Assembly (NCBI RefSeq): GCF_001586255.1
Contig: NZ_CP014544.1
Location: forward strand, 2,573,501 to 2,637,500
Direction of reading: 5' to 3'
DNA length: 64,000 bases
Source: Zhongshania aliphaticivorans
GTDB taxonomy: Bacteria; Pseudomonadota; Gammaproteobacteria; Pseudomonadales; Spongiibacteraceae
Below are positions 53,825 to 62,789 of this stretch, one piece after another. The translations under genes were made by a program, and so were the position numbers. The notes under the pieces were generated by a model that was given only the letters and a program-made list of their open reading frames with translations, was not told the DNA's origin and did no database searches. Position 1 is the first letter of the stretch. Every line of letters starts with the position of its first letter.

Positions 53825-53858
53825 AAACTATTTTAGCTGTGTTAAGGAATTGCGGTGC

Positions 53859-53946
53859 TTATTCTGCGGCTATCTCAATAAGCACCTCGCCCGGTGTTAC
53901 GCGGTCGCCCTTCTTAACAAAGATATCAACAACCTTACCGGCAATA
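53859..53946 (-). pseudogene. Remnant of a pycB/oadA 3' end
   Basis: The 77 bases 53870-53946 match 56326-56402, the last codons of pycB, at 75 positions. The minus-strand reading frame is kept: IAGKVVDIFVKKGDRVTPGE, then VLIEIAAE and TAA, against VLIEIEAV in the intact gene. The remnant stops abruptly at CAATA, where the second ppiC copy's upstream region begins. It has no start and only the end of a biotinyl domain without the biotin lysine. Confidence 0.85.
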
Positions 53947-54017
53947 TCAACCTCTCTCCAATAACTAGGCTATTGGTTGCTGCTATAATTCATCAAACAT
54001 ATTAAGGAGATCATTTA

Positions 54018-54296
54018 ATGACCGTTGCTTCAGCACGCCACATACTGGTTAAAACCGAACAAGAAGCAAAAGACATTAAAGCTAAAATTGCTAAGGGTGG
54101 CGATTTTGGTGAATTGGCGAAAAAGCATTCCGATTGCCCGTCTGGTAAACAGGGTGGCGACCTCGGCGAATTTCGCCCCGGTCAAATGGTAAAACCCTTT
54201 GACGACGTAGTTTTTAAAGAAGCCGTTTTAGAAGTACACGGCCCCGTTAAAACCCAGTTTGGTTACCACTTAATTCAGACTATTTACCGCAACTAA
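54018..54296 (+). CDS. ppiC: Parvulin-type peptidyl-prolyl isomerase, copy 2
   Basis: The same 92-residue parvulin as at 52951-53229, with one change (EAI to EAV). The DNA of 53942-54297 matches 52875-53230 with about 10 differences; seven are in the coding region, six of them silent. The copy includes the same upstream region and AAGGAG ribosome binding site, so both genes should be expressed alike. Homology ends one base after the stop codon. Confidence 0.95.
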   Translation: MTVASARHILVKTEQEAKDIKAKIAKGGDFGELAKKHSDCPSGKQGGDLGEFRPGQMVKPFDDVVFKEAVLEVHGPVKTQFGYHLIQTIYRN

Positions 54297-54334
54297 GAAA
54301 ACCCCGCACCTCTCGAAAGGCCACCTATAAGCAA

Positions 54335-54367
54335 TAAAAAAACCCGTATTCAGTACTGAATACGGGT
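54335..54367 (-). terminator. Intrinsic terminator of the vWA lipoprotein gene
   Basis: ACCCGTATTCAG and CTGAATACGGGT form a perfect 12-bp stem with a TA loop. On the minus strand seven T follow, so it terminates the lipoprotein gene about 90 bases past its stop. On the plus strand it may also help end the ppiC copy-2 transcript. Confidence 0.88.
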
Positions 54368-54454
54368 CAATTTGAGACAACCAAAAGCTAAATTTACTAA
54401 AAAATTACCTTACATATCTAGCTGATTTATCCCCATTCAATATTTACTGCACCA

Positions 54455-56122
54455 CTATAGATGGTCGTAAGTAATCACTATTTCATCGCCAGCAGCAGGT
54501 ATGGCCTCGCCATAAAACACAATGGATGCGTCATCACTGCCATAGAGTACGTCGAAGCCGTTAATATGAGCGGTGTCTCTGCTAACAGCAACGCCATTGA
54601 CCTTCACAATAATTGAACCTGGCTGAGGAGGAAAATCTAGTTTGAAGCTACTTGCTAAACCAGTCGCAGTTTGAATAATCTGCTCGTACATCACGCTCCA
54701 AGCGGTCGACGGCGCGCAGATTGAGGCAGAGCTACCGCCAGTAATTGCTGCAATTTCGCTAAAATGCGCACCGCCACTGGCAGTTCCACCATCGCCGGAA
54801 CACGATGAATTGGGCGTGCTTGCTGGCGACGGATCGCTGAATGTTGACCGCACTACGGTAGAGGGACCGCTAATCGAAAAGTAGGTTGCGCCGCTATCAA
54901 CAAAAGCTTGTTTATAGGTGTTGAAATCCCGCACGCTGTAACTTGCATCGGCACCTGACGGAAAACGCTCAAAAACAGTCTCATTTTCCGGCTCATCAGA
55001 GACAAATACCACAATATTCGGCGCAGCCTCGCGATCAAAGCCGGTCAAATCAACTTTATCGGCACAGTAAAAACCTGTTTCAGTCGGGCTACCAGATGTA
55101 CCAGGACGAGCGATACCATCTGAATCATCACCCCACTGATCTTTGCCATTTGGCGTGGTTGGCGAAATAAAGTTAGCAGAGGCGTCATCTGGTAAAGTCA
55201 ATAACTCCTCACAACTACTGCCATCTGTAGTCGTGACGGCCAAACGAAAATCAAGAGCCGCAGCATTCAGGCTATCGAAAAACTGATCTATGCCATTGCC
55301 AAGATTTTCCTGTTCCTCGCTCATAGAACCAGAATTATCTATCACCCATAAAATATCAGCGGCATTATTTGCGTCTTCAGCTTGAGCAAAGGTTTGGCTA
55401 TTTTTAATAAAAGTGCTTGCAGCGCGAACCGACGTGACCGCCGCGCCATTATTCACATCACCGTAGGCCGCTTTTACTTGCTCAGCAAAATCACTAGCGA
55501 ATACCCCAAGCCAAGTAAGCAAGTTTTGCTCTACTTTCCAAAATGCGAGGGAGACACGGAATTCTCGACCACTGCCGGAGCCGACAGGAAGTGCAGTGAC
55601 TTCTGCGTCCGAGCCTAGCTCGGCAAGCAGTAAATTTCGTAAATCTGCACTACTACGACCACCTGAAATATATTGGACGTCTAATACCACAATCGCGACG
55701 GCTGATTGCATCCCAGCAACACTTCGATTTACCAGTTGGTTTACGCTCGCGCCGTCAGCTACCAGCGCATCAGTAATCGTTGCGACCTTCTCATCTACGT
55801 CATTTTGAATAGCCGAGGTATCAGATTGGGCCCTCGCCACAGAGGGCTCGGCGACCTCTGGTTCGGCAAAGGCCATCCCGAAACCCGCATAATTCACATC
55901 GTCGTCATCTAACAGCAATGCGGGCTTGCTATCGCCGACTTCCTTGGTTTTATCCTGAGCTATATCACCGTACAAAGCGATATTCGCCTTCTCACTCGCC
56001 ACCGCAGCACTCGTTATCGGCTGCGCGGGTTGAGCACTCTTGCTGCTACTACCGCCACACCCGGTAATGCTCATCGCTGACCAACACAGCACCGAGGTAA
56101 TTAAAATTTTCGAGAAATCCAT
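54455..56122 (-). CDS. von Willebrand factor A domain lipoprotein
   Basis: A 555-residue predicted lipoprotein: the N-terminus MDFSKILITSVLCWSAMSIT ends at a GCGG lipobox, followed by a Ser/Gln linker. A first region (residues ~60-240) has no recognised domain. A vWA domain starts near residue 255 with ILWVIDNSGSMSEEQE, which holds the metal-binding DxSxS motif, and includes VVFVSDEPENE. A C-terminal beta-rich part carries GSIIVKVNGVAVSRDTAHIN. Such proteins are exposed to periplasm or cell surface and bind protein partners. It is a single gene between the duplicated ppiC and pycB. Confidence 0.82.
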   Translation of the reverse strand: MDFSKILITSVLCWSAMSITGCGGSSSKSAQPAQPITSAAVASEKANIALYGDIAQDKTKEVGDSKPALLLDDDDVNYAGFGMAFAEPEVAEPSVARAQSDTSAIQNDVDEKVATITDALVADGASVNQLVNRSVAGMQSAVAIVVLDVQYISGGRSSADLRNLLLAELGSDAEVTALPVGSGSGREFRVSLAFWKVEQNLLTWLGVFASDFAEQVKAAYGDVNNGAAVTSVRAASTFIKNSQTFAQAEDANNAADILWVIDNSGSMSEEQENLGNGIDQFFDSLNAAALDFRLAVTTTDGSSCEELLTLPDDASANFISPTTPNGKDQWGDDSDGIARPGTSGSPTETGFYCADKVDLTGFDREAAPNIVVFVSDEPENETVFERFPSGADASYSVRDFNTYKQAFVDSGATYFSISGPSTVVRSTFSDPSPASTPNSSCSGDGGTASGGAHFSEIAAITGGSSASICAPSTAWSVMYEQIIQTATGLASSFKLDFPPQPGSIIVKVNGVAVSRDTAHINGFDVLYGSDDASIVFYGEAIPAAGDEIVITYDHL

Positions 56123-56314
56123 AGCGACACTCCATATTGTCTATTTTCACTGCCGATCCTTAGCAACGTTCACCGCCATGTTCAGCAGCAATTTTTATTC
56201 GGGGCGCCAAAAGCGCCACAGGCGATATGAAAGCAAAATTACAGCCTAAGTACAATTCTTCCGCGAGTAGTTAAGCAATCTGTGAATCGACGCAAACCAA
56301 TACCCCAAAAAGGG

Positions 56315-58129
56315 CTAAACGGCTTCTATCTCAATAAGCACCTCGCCCGGCGTCACGCGGTCGCCCTTCTTAACAAAGATATCAACAACCTTACCGGCAA
56401 TAGGGGCCTGTACCTCAGCTTCCATTTTCATGGCCTCGGTAACCAATACCGCCTGCCCCAGTTTAACCACGTCACCAACCGCAACCAGTACTTCCACAAT
56501 ATTGCCTGGCATATTGGTGCTCACGTGGCCAGGCTTGCTGGCCGCGCCACGACCACCGCCGCCCTCAGCCTTGTATTCATTCAAGGCCTCGAACACTACT
56601 TCTTCGGGCATGCCATCTAAGGTCATGTAGATATGGCGTTTACCTGTACCTTTAACACCCACACCGGTAATGGCCACCTGATAGCTTTCACCGTGAACAT
56701 CAATCACAAACTCGGTTGGTGCGCCGCCGTCAGATACCGGACGCGAACCTCCGCTACCAATCGGCTCTAAGACCTCAGGTGTGAGGGTGCCCGCTTCACG
56801 TTCAGTGAGGAATGCGCGTCCCAAATCAGGGAACATGGCAAAGGTCAGCACGTCTTCTTCAGATTTGGCTAAGGCGCCAACTTCAGCGCGCAACTTGCTC
56901 AGCTCTGGCGGCAAAAGATCTGCCGGACGCACATCAATCACATCTTCGTTGCCAATTGCCAAGGCCCGCAAATTTTTGTCTACCGGCGCTGGTGCGGCGC
57001 CGTAGTGGCCCTGCAAATAGCGCTTAACCTCATTGGTGATGGTGGTATAACGTTTGTCGGCAAGAATATTCATTACCGCTTGGGTGCCAACAATTTGCGA
57101 GGTTGGCGTTACCAGTGGCGGGTAGCCGAGGTCTTTACGCACCGCGGGGATTTCTCCAAACACATCGCCAATGCGGTGTAAGGCGCCCTGCTCTTTTAGC
57201 TGGTTCGCCAAGTTCGACATCATGCCGCCAGGCACTTGGTTGATCTGCACGCTAACGTCTTCGCGGGTGAATTCGCTTTCAAACTGGTGGTATTTTTTGC
57301 GAACCTCCCACAGCTGGCTCGCAATATTTTGCAGGGCGGGCAAATCTAATCCGCTATCGCGCGGTGTGCCTTTAAGGGCCGCCACCATGGTTTCGGTCGC
57401 CGGGTGGCTGGTGCCATTAGCAAAGGCCGACATTGCGGTGTCGATAATATCGATGCCCGCTTCGACAGCCTTGAGCTGGCACAAGCCCGCCAAACCCGAG
57501 GTCATATGCGAGTGTAAGGCGAGCGGTACTTTCACTTCGAGTTTAAGCGCCGCAATCAACTCTGATGTGGCCGTAGGCGTAAGCAAGCCAGCCATGTCTT
57601 TTATCGCAATGGAGTCCACCCCCATATTGACCATATCTCTCGCTTGCTGCACAAATTTGGCAGTAGTGTGAACGGGACTGGTGGTGTAGCAAATGGTGCC
57701 CTGGGCGTGCTTACCCGATTTTTTAACGGCAGCCACCGCCGTTTCAAGGTTACGTACATCGTTCATGGCGTCAAACAGCCGGAAAATATCCATGCCGTTG
57801 TCAGCGGATTTTTGAATAAAGGCCTCAACCACATCGTCGGCGTAGTGGCGGTAACCCAGCAGATTCTGACCCCGCACTAGCATTTGCAATTTGGTATTGG
57901 GCAGCGCCTCGCGCAGCTTACGCAAGCGCTCCCAGGGATCTTCTTTCAAGAAGCGCACGCAGGCGTCAAAGGTTGCACCGCCCCACACTTCCAGTGACCA
58001 AAAGCCGATCGCATCTAGCTCAGCGCAAACCGGCAGCATGTCTTCGGTACGCAGCCGCGTGGCAATCAGTGACTGGTGGCCATCGCGCAGGGCAACATCG
58101 GTGATTAGAACAGGTTTAACTTGGCTCAT
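56315..58129 (-). CDS. pycB: Pyruvate carboxylase subunit B / oxaloacetate decarboxylase alpha-like
   Basis: A 604-residue carboxyltransferase plus biotinyl protein. The catalytic TIM barrel starts with ITDVALRDGHQSLIATRLR; IAIKDMAGLLTP and LALHSHMTSGLAG hold metal ligands. The C-terminal biotin carrier has TEAMKMEAEV (biotin lysine near residue 568). The sequence also fits OadA of the sodium-pumping decarboxylase, but no membrane subunits (OadB/G) are present. Instead a biotin carboxylase gene precedes it by 17 bases, with a divergent LysR gene, as in Pseudomonas pycAB, so a two-subunit pyruvate carboxylase (anaplerotic oxaloacetate formation) is favoured. The start is ATG at 58129 with AAAGGAT upstream. 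Confidence 0.9.
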   Translation of the reverse strand: MSQVKPVLITDVALRDGHQSLIATRLRTEDMLPVCAELDAIGFWSLEVWGGATFDACVRFLKEDPWERLRKLREALPNTKLQMLVRGQNLLGYRHYADDVVEAFIQKSADNGMDIFRLFDAMNDVRNLETAVAAVKKSGKHAQGTICYTTSPVHTTAKFVQQARDMVNMGVDSIAIKDMAGLLTPTATSELIAALKLEVKVPLALHSHMTSGLAGLCQLKAVEAGIDIIDTAMSAFANGTSHPATETMVAALKGTPRDSGLDLPALQNIASQLWEVRKKYHQFESEFTREDVSVQINQVPGGMMSNLANQLKEQGALHRIGDVFGEIPAVRKDLGYPPLVTPTSQIVGTQAVMNILADKRYTTITNEVKRYLQGHYGAAPAPVDKNLRALAIGNEDVIDVRPADLLPPELSKLRAEVGALAKSEEDVLTFAMFPDLGRAFLTEREAGTLTPEVLEPIGSGGSRPVSDGGAPTEFVIDVHGESYQVAITGVGVKGTGKRHIYMTLDGMPEEVVFEALNEYKAEGGGGRGAASKPGHVSTNMPGNIVEVLVAVGDVVKLGQAVLVTEAMKMEAEVQAPIAGKVVDIFVKKGDRVTPGEVLIEIEAV

Positions 58130-58146
58130 GATCAATATCCTTTGCG

Positions 58147-59562
58147 TTATAGGCCAGCGTGGGCGGCAATTGCCGCGGCCACGGCGAGGGCAATATCTTC
58201 TGGGCGGGTTTTGTCCGAGTACTGGGTCAGCTCGGGATGGCTTTCAACAAAACTGGTATCGAAATTACCGGCACGAAAATCCGGGTGCTTTAAAATTTGT
58301 TGGTAATAGGTCGCGGTGGTTTTTACGCCCTGCAGACGCATATCGTTCAGTGCCCGAGAACCGCGATTTAAGACTTCTTCCCAGGTCAGGCCCCACACAA
58401 TCAATTTTAGACACATGGAGTCGAAATAAGGCGGAATGGTGTAGCCCGTATAAATAGCGGTATCAACCCGCACCCCGGGTCCACCCGGCGCGTAATAACG
58501 GCTAATTTTGCCAAAGCTGGGCAAAAAGTCGTTCTTAGGGTCTTCTGCGTTAATACGGAATTGCAGGGCGTAACCGCGATAAGAAATGTCTTGCTGGCGG
58601 TAGGCCAAAGGCAAGCCCGAGGCGATTCGAATCTGCTCGCGCACCACATCTACGCCGGTAATTTGCTCGGTAATGGTGTGTTCTACCTGTACCCGGGTAT
58701 TCATTTCCATGAAATAGATTTGATTGTCGGCCAGCAAAAACTCCACCGTGCCGGCATTTTCATAGCCCACCGCTTCGGCGGCGCGCACCGACATATCGCC
58801 GATATACGCGCGCTGCTCTGGGGTTAACTGTGGCGACGGCGCGATTTCAATCAGCTTTTGATTACGGCGCTGAATCGAACAATCCCGCTCAAACAGGTGA
58901 ATGACATTGCCGTGGCTGTCGGCCAGAATTTGGGCTTCAATGTGACGGGGATTAACTATGCACTTTTCCATAAACACATCGGCGCGACCAAAAGCCTTGG
59001 TTGCCTCAGACACCACGCGATCGTATTGACGGCGTAAATCTGTCTCGCTGTCGCAGCGGCGTATCCCGCGACCACCGCCACCCGAGGTGGCCTTGAGCAT
59101 TATGGGATAGCCAATGGTTTTAGCAAAACTCACCGCTTCTTCTACGTCGGCCAAGTTACCATCAGTGCCCGGCGTGACCGGTACGCCAGCCGCTGTCATG
59201 GCCCGCCGCGCCTCGGTTTTATCGCCCATACGCCTAATGACTTCAGCGCTAGGACCAATAAAGGTAATACCGCGCTCGGCACAGACATCGGCCAATTCCG
59301 CATTTTCTGACAGGAAGCCGTACCCAGGATGCAAGCCATCACAGCCCGTCTCTACGGCAAGCGCGACTAATTTCCTTGGGTTCAAATAGCCTTCTAAGGG
59401 GTCGGCGCCAATATTGTAGGCCTCATCTGCACGCTTTACGTGCAAGGCAAAACGGTCTGGCTCGGTGTAGATCGCTGCTGACCGTATGCCCATTTCAGCG
59501 CAGGCCCGGACAATACGCACCGCGATTTCACCGCGATTGGCGATCAGGATTTTTTTCAACAT
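58147..59562 (-). CDS. pycA: Pyruvate carboxylase subunit A (biotin carboxylase)
   Basis: A 471-residue biotin carboxylase. It starts MLKKILIANRGEIAVRIVRA, the family signature; a frame start 25 codons upstream is not conserved. ATP-grasp features are MLKATSGGGGRGIRRC and the carboxybiotin region MEMNTRVQVEHTITEQITG. It carboxylates the biotin of PycB with bicarbonate and ATP. It lies 17 bases upstream of pycB and about 190 bases from the divergent LysR gene. An AccC role is less likely because of the pycB partner. Confidence 0.92.
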   Translation of the reverse strand: MLKKILIANRGEIAVRIVRACAEMGIRSAAIYTEPDRFALHVKRADEAYNIGADPLEGYLNPRKLVALAVETGCDGLHPGYGFLSENAELADVCAERGITFIGPSAEVIRRMGDKTEARRAMTAAGVPVTPGTDGNLADVEEAVSFAKTIGYPIMLKATSGGGGRGIRRCDSETDLRRQYDRVVSEATKAFGRADVFMEKCIVNPRHIEAQILADSHGNVIHLFERDCSIQRRNQKLIEIAPSPQLTPEQRAYIGDMSVRAAEAVGYENAGTVEFLLADNQIYFMEMNTRVQVEHTITEQITGVDVVREQIRIASGLPLAYRQQDISYRGYALQFRINAEDPKNDFLPSFGKISRYYAPGGPGVRVDTAIYTGYTIPPYFDSMCLKLIVWGLTWEEVLNRGSRALNDMRLQGVKTTATYYQQILKHPDFRAGNFDTSFVESHPELTQYSDKTRPEDIALAVAAAIAAHAGL

Positions 59563-59709
59563 AGCTGAACTCCCTATCGGGGAAGAATTCCCCCCTAAGC
59601 TTGTCTTGCAAGCGCCCAAATAAACACTGCAAAGCAATACACCTAGATTTGTATGCAGCCACCGTACCGAAAAAGCGTTAGAATAAAAAATTAATATTTG
59701 TATTCGTCA

Positions 59710-59729
59710 GTATAAGTAATAGCTTATAC
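59710..59729. promoter_or_regulatory. Possible operator between pycA and pycR
   Basis: GTATAAG and CTTATAC form a perfect 7-bp inverted repeat with a 6-base spacer, 26 bases before the LysR gene start and about 150 bases before pycA. AT-rich inverted repeats of this kind are common LysR sites. Direct evidence is limited to symmetry and position. Confidence 0.4.
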
Positions 59730-59755
59730 CTAGATATTAGCACTCGGGAATTTAA

Positions 59756-60661
59756 ATGGACGTCAGTTATTTAAACCGCCTCACCCTGCGTCAATTAGAC
59801 GTATTCTTGGCCGTATGCCAGCACCGCAGCTATTCCAAGGCCGCACTGCAACTGGCGCTGACACAACCTGCCGTCAGCTCTCAGATCCGCAGCTTAGAAG
59901 AAGTGGTCGGCCAAGCCCTGTTCGATTATTTAGGCAAGCAACTGTTTTTAACGAGTGCCGGTGATCTTATGCTCCGCGCAGCCAGAGACCTAAAACAGCG
60001 CTTGGTACACCTGGAAATAGAATTAACTGAGCTTCATGGCCGTTTACAGGGCAGCCTTAATGTCGCCATTGAATCCAGCGCCGAATATTTGTTGCCGGCA
60101 TATATCAACGAATTCTGCGCACTGCACCCAGACGTTAACATCAGCCTGCACGTCGTTAATCACCAGCGCTTGCTGGAGCGCCTTGACGACAATCTCGACG
60201 ACCTTGCGATAATGACCCAGGTACCCGAGGGCCGCGCCCTGATCTACACCCCATTTGCCGAACACCAACTGGTGGTTGTCACCCACCCCCATCACCCGCT
60301 CACAAACAACACGGCTGTCAGCTTAATTGAATTACTGGAATACCCAGCGCTAATTCGCGAGCCGGGCTCAGGCACTCGGCAAATTTTAGAAAACTTTTGC
60401 CGCCAACACGGCTGCATTATTCAACGTCGTCGACAGATGGGCAGTCATCAGGCCATAAAAATGGCCCTGGCCAGCCCTGACCATTTTGCTGTGCTGCCGC
60501 AAGCCATGGTTGCTCACGAGATTGCAGCAAAGCAACTAAGTACTATTGCCATTACCGGCTTCCCGATTCGACGCTCCTGGTGCACAGTTTACCCAAAGGG
60601 CAAGCACCTAAACCCACTAACCAAGGCCTTTCACGACTTTCTTCACCAACACAATATTTAA
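59756..60661 (+). CDS. pycR: LysR-family regulator, PycR-like
   Basis: A 301-residue LysR regulator with the N-terminal winged helix-turn-helix (LTLRQLDVFLAVCQHRSYSK, LTQPAVSSQIRSLEEVVGQA) and a two-lobe effector domain from about residue 90 (LNVAIESSAEYLLPAYINEF). It is divergent from pycA-pycB, the arrangement of PycR in Pseudomonas aeruginosa, where it regulates pyruvate carboxylase and affects virulence and lipid metabolism. The sequence alone would place it only in the CbbR-like LysR group; the name rests on context. Confidence 0.8.
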   Translation: MDVSYLNRLTLRQLDVFLAVCQHRSYSKAALQLALTQPAVSSQIRSLEEVVGQALFDYLGKQLFLTSAGDLMLRAARDLKQRLVHLEIELTELHGRLQGSLNVAIESSAEYLLPAYINEFCALHPDVNISLHVVNHQRLLERLDDNLDDLAIMTQVPEGRALIYTPFAEHQLVVVTHPHHPLTNNTAVSLIELLEYPALIREPGSGTRQILENFCRQHGCIIQRRRQMGSHQAIKMALASPDHFAVLPQAMVAHEIAAKQLSTIAITGFPIRRSWCTVYPKGKHLNPLTKAFHDFLHQHNI

Positions 60662-60731
60662 GGCTCAAACAATATTGCCAGCCCGTCGCGTCTCCCCTAA
60701 GCTCTTAGCCAAAGGAATGCTGGATTTATAA

Positions 60732-62312
60732 ATGGACAAGGAAATCAAACCGGTAACGACACTGCTGATTATTCTCCTCTTCGTCGCGCCCATTGCCGTG
60801 CGCTATTGGGCTGGCGGCGAACACGCGCTTGCCAAAGTCGGTGTCTATTTTCTTCAGGAAGACGCCCGAGGCCAACTCAGCTTACAAGCAGACCGCCTCT
60901 TAGTTAGCATGGCCGATCACGGCGCTCATGAAGAGGTTTTTGACTTTACCCCATTTATGAACACGCCAGGCACTGCCGACATCATGGGGAATATCGCCTA
61001 TTTCGCCAACAACGACGTACTACTCAGACTCGGTTCGGCCGACTACGGCCCAGACAGCTATTTAAGCTTGGCTAGCAGCCCAAATGCCGACGCTGAAGCC
61101 TTACGCCGCAGACTGAGCGACACCAGCAGCAGCCCTGCGCCATTACTGCGCTGCGACCTCAAATCCAAACGCTGCCAAAACTTCCGCAGCATTCAGGCGC
61201 CGTGGCGCTACCGCGTCTATATCGACACCACTAACGACAACGTGTATTTAACCGAAGGCACCACCCACAAAGTTCGCGCGTTCAGCGACACGGGCCAGGC
61301 GCTCGGCAGCATCGAACAAGGCATACTCTTCCCCAAGCGCATCCGCCCTTATAAAGACGGGCTTTACCTTGTCGACACCAATCACCGCAGCCTGCACTTT
61401 TTAAATAAAGCCAGTCACTTCAGCGACACCAAGCATCAGCTTAAATTTGAGCGCGATACCGAGGACAACCGCCGGTGGTTACTCGATACCGTTTATTTCG
61501 ACACCCAGTGGTGGTTAATTTTGGCAGGCGATGGCATGCGTAACACCGCGCTCTACCGCGCCAATGAAGACGGCAAAATACTCAGTAAAATCCCGCTTAG
61601 TCCGGCAGCAGAGCCTTTCGATTTATTGGTATACCAGGGCCACCTACTGGTTAGCGACCTGCGCAGCGGCGCGGTTTACCAGCTAAACCAACACGGCGAG
61701 CTTATTAACACCATCCACTCCCCAGCCATCGCCAATTACTTCGCAGAATTAGCGGCAAGCCGTGCTTACTACCAAAATATCATTCATCTCTGCCACCTCG
61801 CCCTCGGCCTACTCGTTATATGCGGCATTGCCAGCGCAGCCATCATTGCCCGTCGCCACCGCCAAGCCAACCCCAAAGTGCGTTATGATCCCAGCGCGCT
61901 ACCTGCTTATTTAAACCCGCGACAAGCGCTCTACCAACCAAGCGCTAATCCAGAATCTGTCTATTCACTCAAGGAAACCGCAATGAGTAATTTTTTAATC
62001 AGCAATATCGAAATCATTCCCGGCAAAAAAGTCACTCAGCACCTTGGTCTCGTTATGGGTAGCACGGTGAGAGCTAAACATGCGGGCAAAGACTTTATGG
62101 CCGGACTAAAAAATATTTTTGGTGGCGAGTTGGGCGGCTATACCGAGCTATTGTCTGAGGCCCGCACCGAGGCCACCGAGCGCATGACCGAACAAGCCAA
62201 GGCCATTGGCGGCAACGCGGTTATCAATGTGCGCTACTCCACCTCCTCAATTACCGCAGGCGCCTCCGAAATTTTGGCCTACGGCACTGCGGTTTTTCTT
62301 GAGGACAAATAA
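60732..62312 (+). CDS. Membrane protein with propeller-like region fused to a YbjQ domain
   Basis: A 526-residue protein of unusual architecture. An N-terminal helix (LLIILLFVAPIAVRYWAGG) precedes a large region with repeated short beta patterns (NVYLTEGTTHKVRAFSDTG, DGLYLVDTNHRSLHFLNK, DLLVYQGHLLVSDLRSGAVY) suggestive of an NHL-type propeller outside the membrane. A second helix near residues 350-370 leads to a YbjQ/UPF0145 domain from residue 418 (NFLISNIEIIPGKKVTQHLG, GNAVINVRYSTSS). YbjQ proteins form ring oligomers of unknown function. An internal ATG at 61983 with AAGGAA upstream could give the YbjQ domain alone. The stop overlaps the next start by one base. Confidence 0.75.
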   Translation: MDKEIKPVTTLLIILLFVAPIAVRYWAGGEHALAKVGVYFLQEDARGQLSLQADRLLVSMADHGAHEEVFDFTPFMNTPGTADIMGNIAYFANNDVLLRLGSADYGPDSYLSLASSPNADAEALRRRLSDTSSSPAPLLRCDLKSKRCQNFRSIQAPWRYRVYIDTTNDNVYLTEGTTHKVRAFSDTGQALGSIEQGILFPKRIRPYKDGLYLVDTNHRSLHFLNKASHFSDTKHQLKFERDTEDNRRWLLDTVYFDTQWWLILAGDGMRNTALYRANEDGKILSKIPLSPAAEPFDLLVYQGHLLVSDLRSGAVYQLNQHGELINTIHSPAIANYFAELAASRAYYQNIIHLCHLALGLLVICGIASAAIIARRHRQANPKVRYDPSALPAYLNPRQALYQPSANPESVYSLKETAMSNFLISNIEIIPGKKVTQHLGLVMGSTVRAKHAGKDFMAGLKNIFGGELGGYTELLSEARTEATERMTEQAKAIGGNAVINVRYSTSSITAGASEILAYGTAVFLEDK

Positions 62313-62788
62313 TGGAAGCCCTCTTTCAAATTGGTGTTTTCGCCCTTTTGCTTGGCCTTGGCTTTATCTTCGGTCGCCGCGCCGAAGCAAAACACTATAA
62401 AAGCATCTTCGCCCGAGAAGACGCCCTACGCGGCGTAATTGTATCGACAGACCGCTTCCCGCCGGTTGAGTTTATGAACCACCACTCGGGCTTAGTCAGT
62501 GGCAATGTGGTGATCTCAGTCGATTATTTCAAAGTCGTCTCCGCTGGCCTACGGGGCATTGTTGGCGGCCGTATACGCAGCTACGAGACCCTGCTCGACC
62601 GCGCCCGCCGCGAGGCTTTACTACGTATGCAGGAGCAAGCACATGCCGCTGGTGCCGAGGCCATTATCAACACAAAGATCGAAACCAGCCGCATATCCGG
62701 CAATGGCAATAAAGGCATCGCCTCGGTTGAAGTACTCGCCTATGGCACCGCATTAATCCCCCAACCCGCCAAAACGGGCTTAGGCTGA
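62312..62788 (+). CDS. Membrane-anchored YbjQ-family protein
   Basis: A 158-residue protein with an N-terminal hydrophobic helix (LFQIGVFALLLGLGFIFGRR), followed by a YbjQ/UPF0145 domain. The shared pattern with the upstream fusion is GNVVISVDYFKVVSAGLRGI, RSYETLLDRARREALLRMQE and AEAIINTKIETSRI. It starts in the stop codon of the upstream gene (TAATG) and ends one base before the M48 peptidase start, so the three are one operon. The YbjQ family is sometimes annotated as heavy-metal binding, but the function is unknown. Confidence 0.8.
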   Translation: MEALFQIGVFALLLGLGFIFGRRAEAKHYKSIFAREDALRGVIVSTDRFPPVEFMNHHSGLVSGNVVISVDYFKVVSAGLRGIVGGRIRSYETLLDRARREALLRMQEQAHAAGAEAIINTKIETSRISGNGNKGIASVEVLAYGTALIPQPAKTGLG

Positions 62789-62789
62789 G

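Noticed and set aside
53769-54005. 78-codon plus-strand ORF between the ppiC copies
   Set aside because: It consists of the hairpin, the antisense of the pycB remnant and the ppiC upstream region, and is a by-product of the duplication junction.
56315-58129. Oxaloacetate decarboxylase sodium pump alpha subunit (oadA)
   Set aside because: No oadB or oadG genes nearby; a biotin carboxylase gene and a divergent LysR gene point to pyruvate carboxylase subunit B instead, although the protein families overlap.
57171-58457. Plus-strand ORFs of 166 and 188 codons opposite pycB and pycA
   Set aside because: Shadow frames of well-identified genes, without ribosome binding sites.
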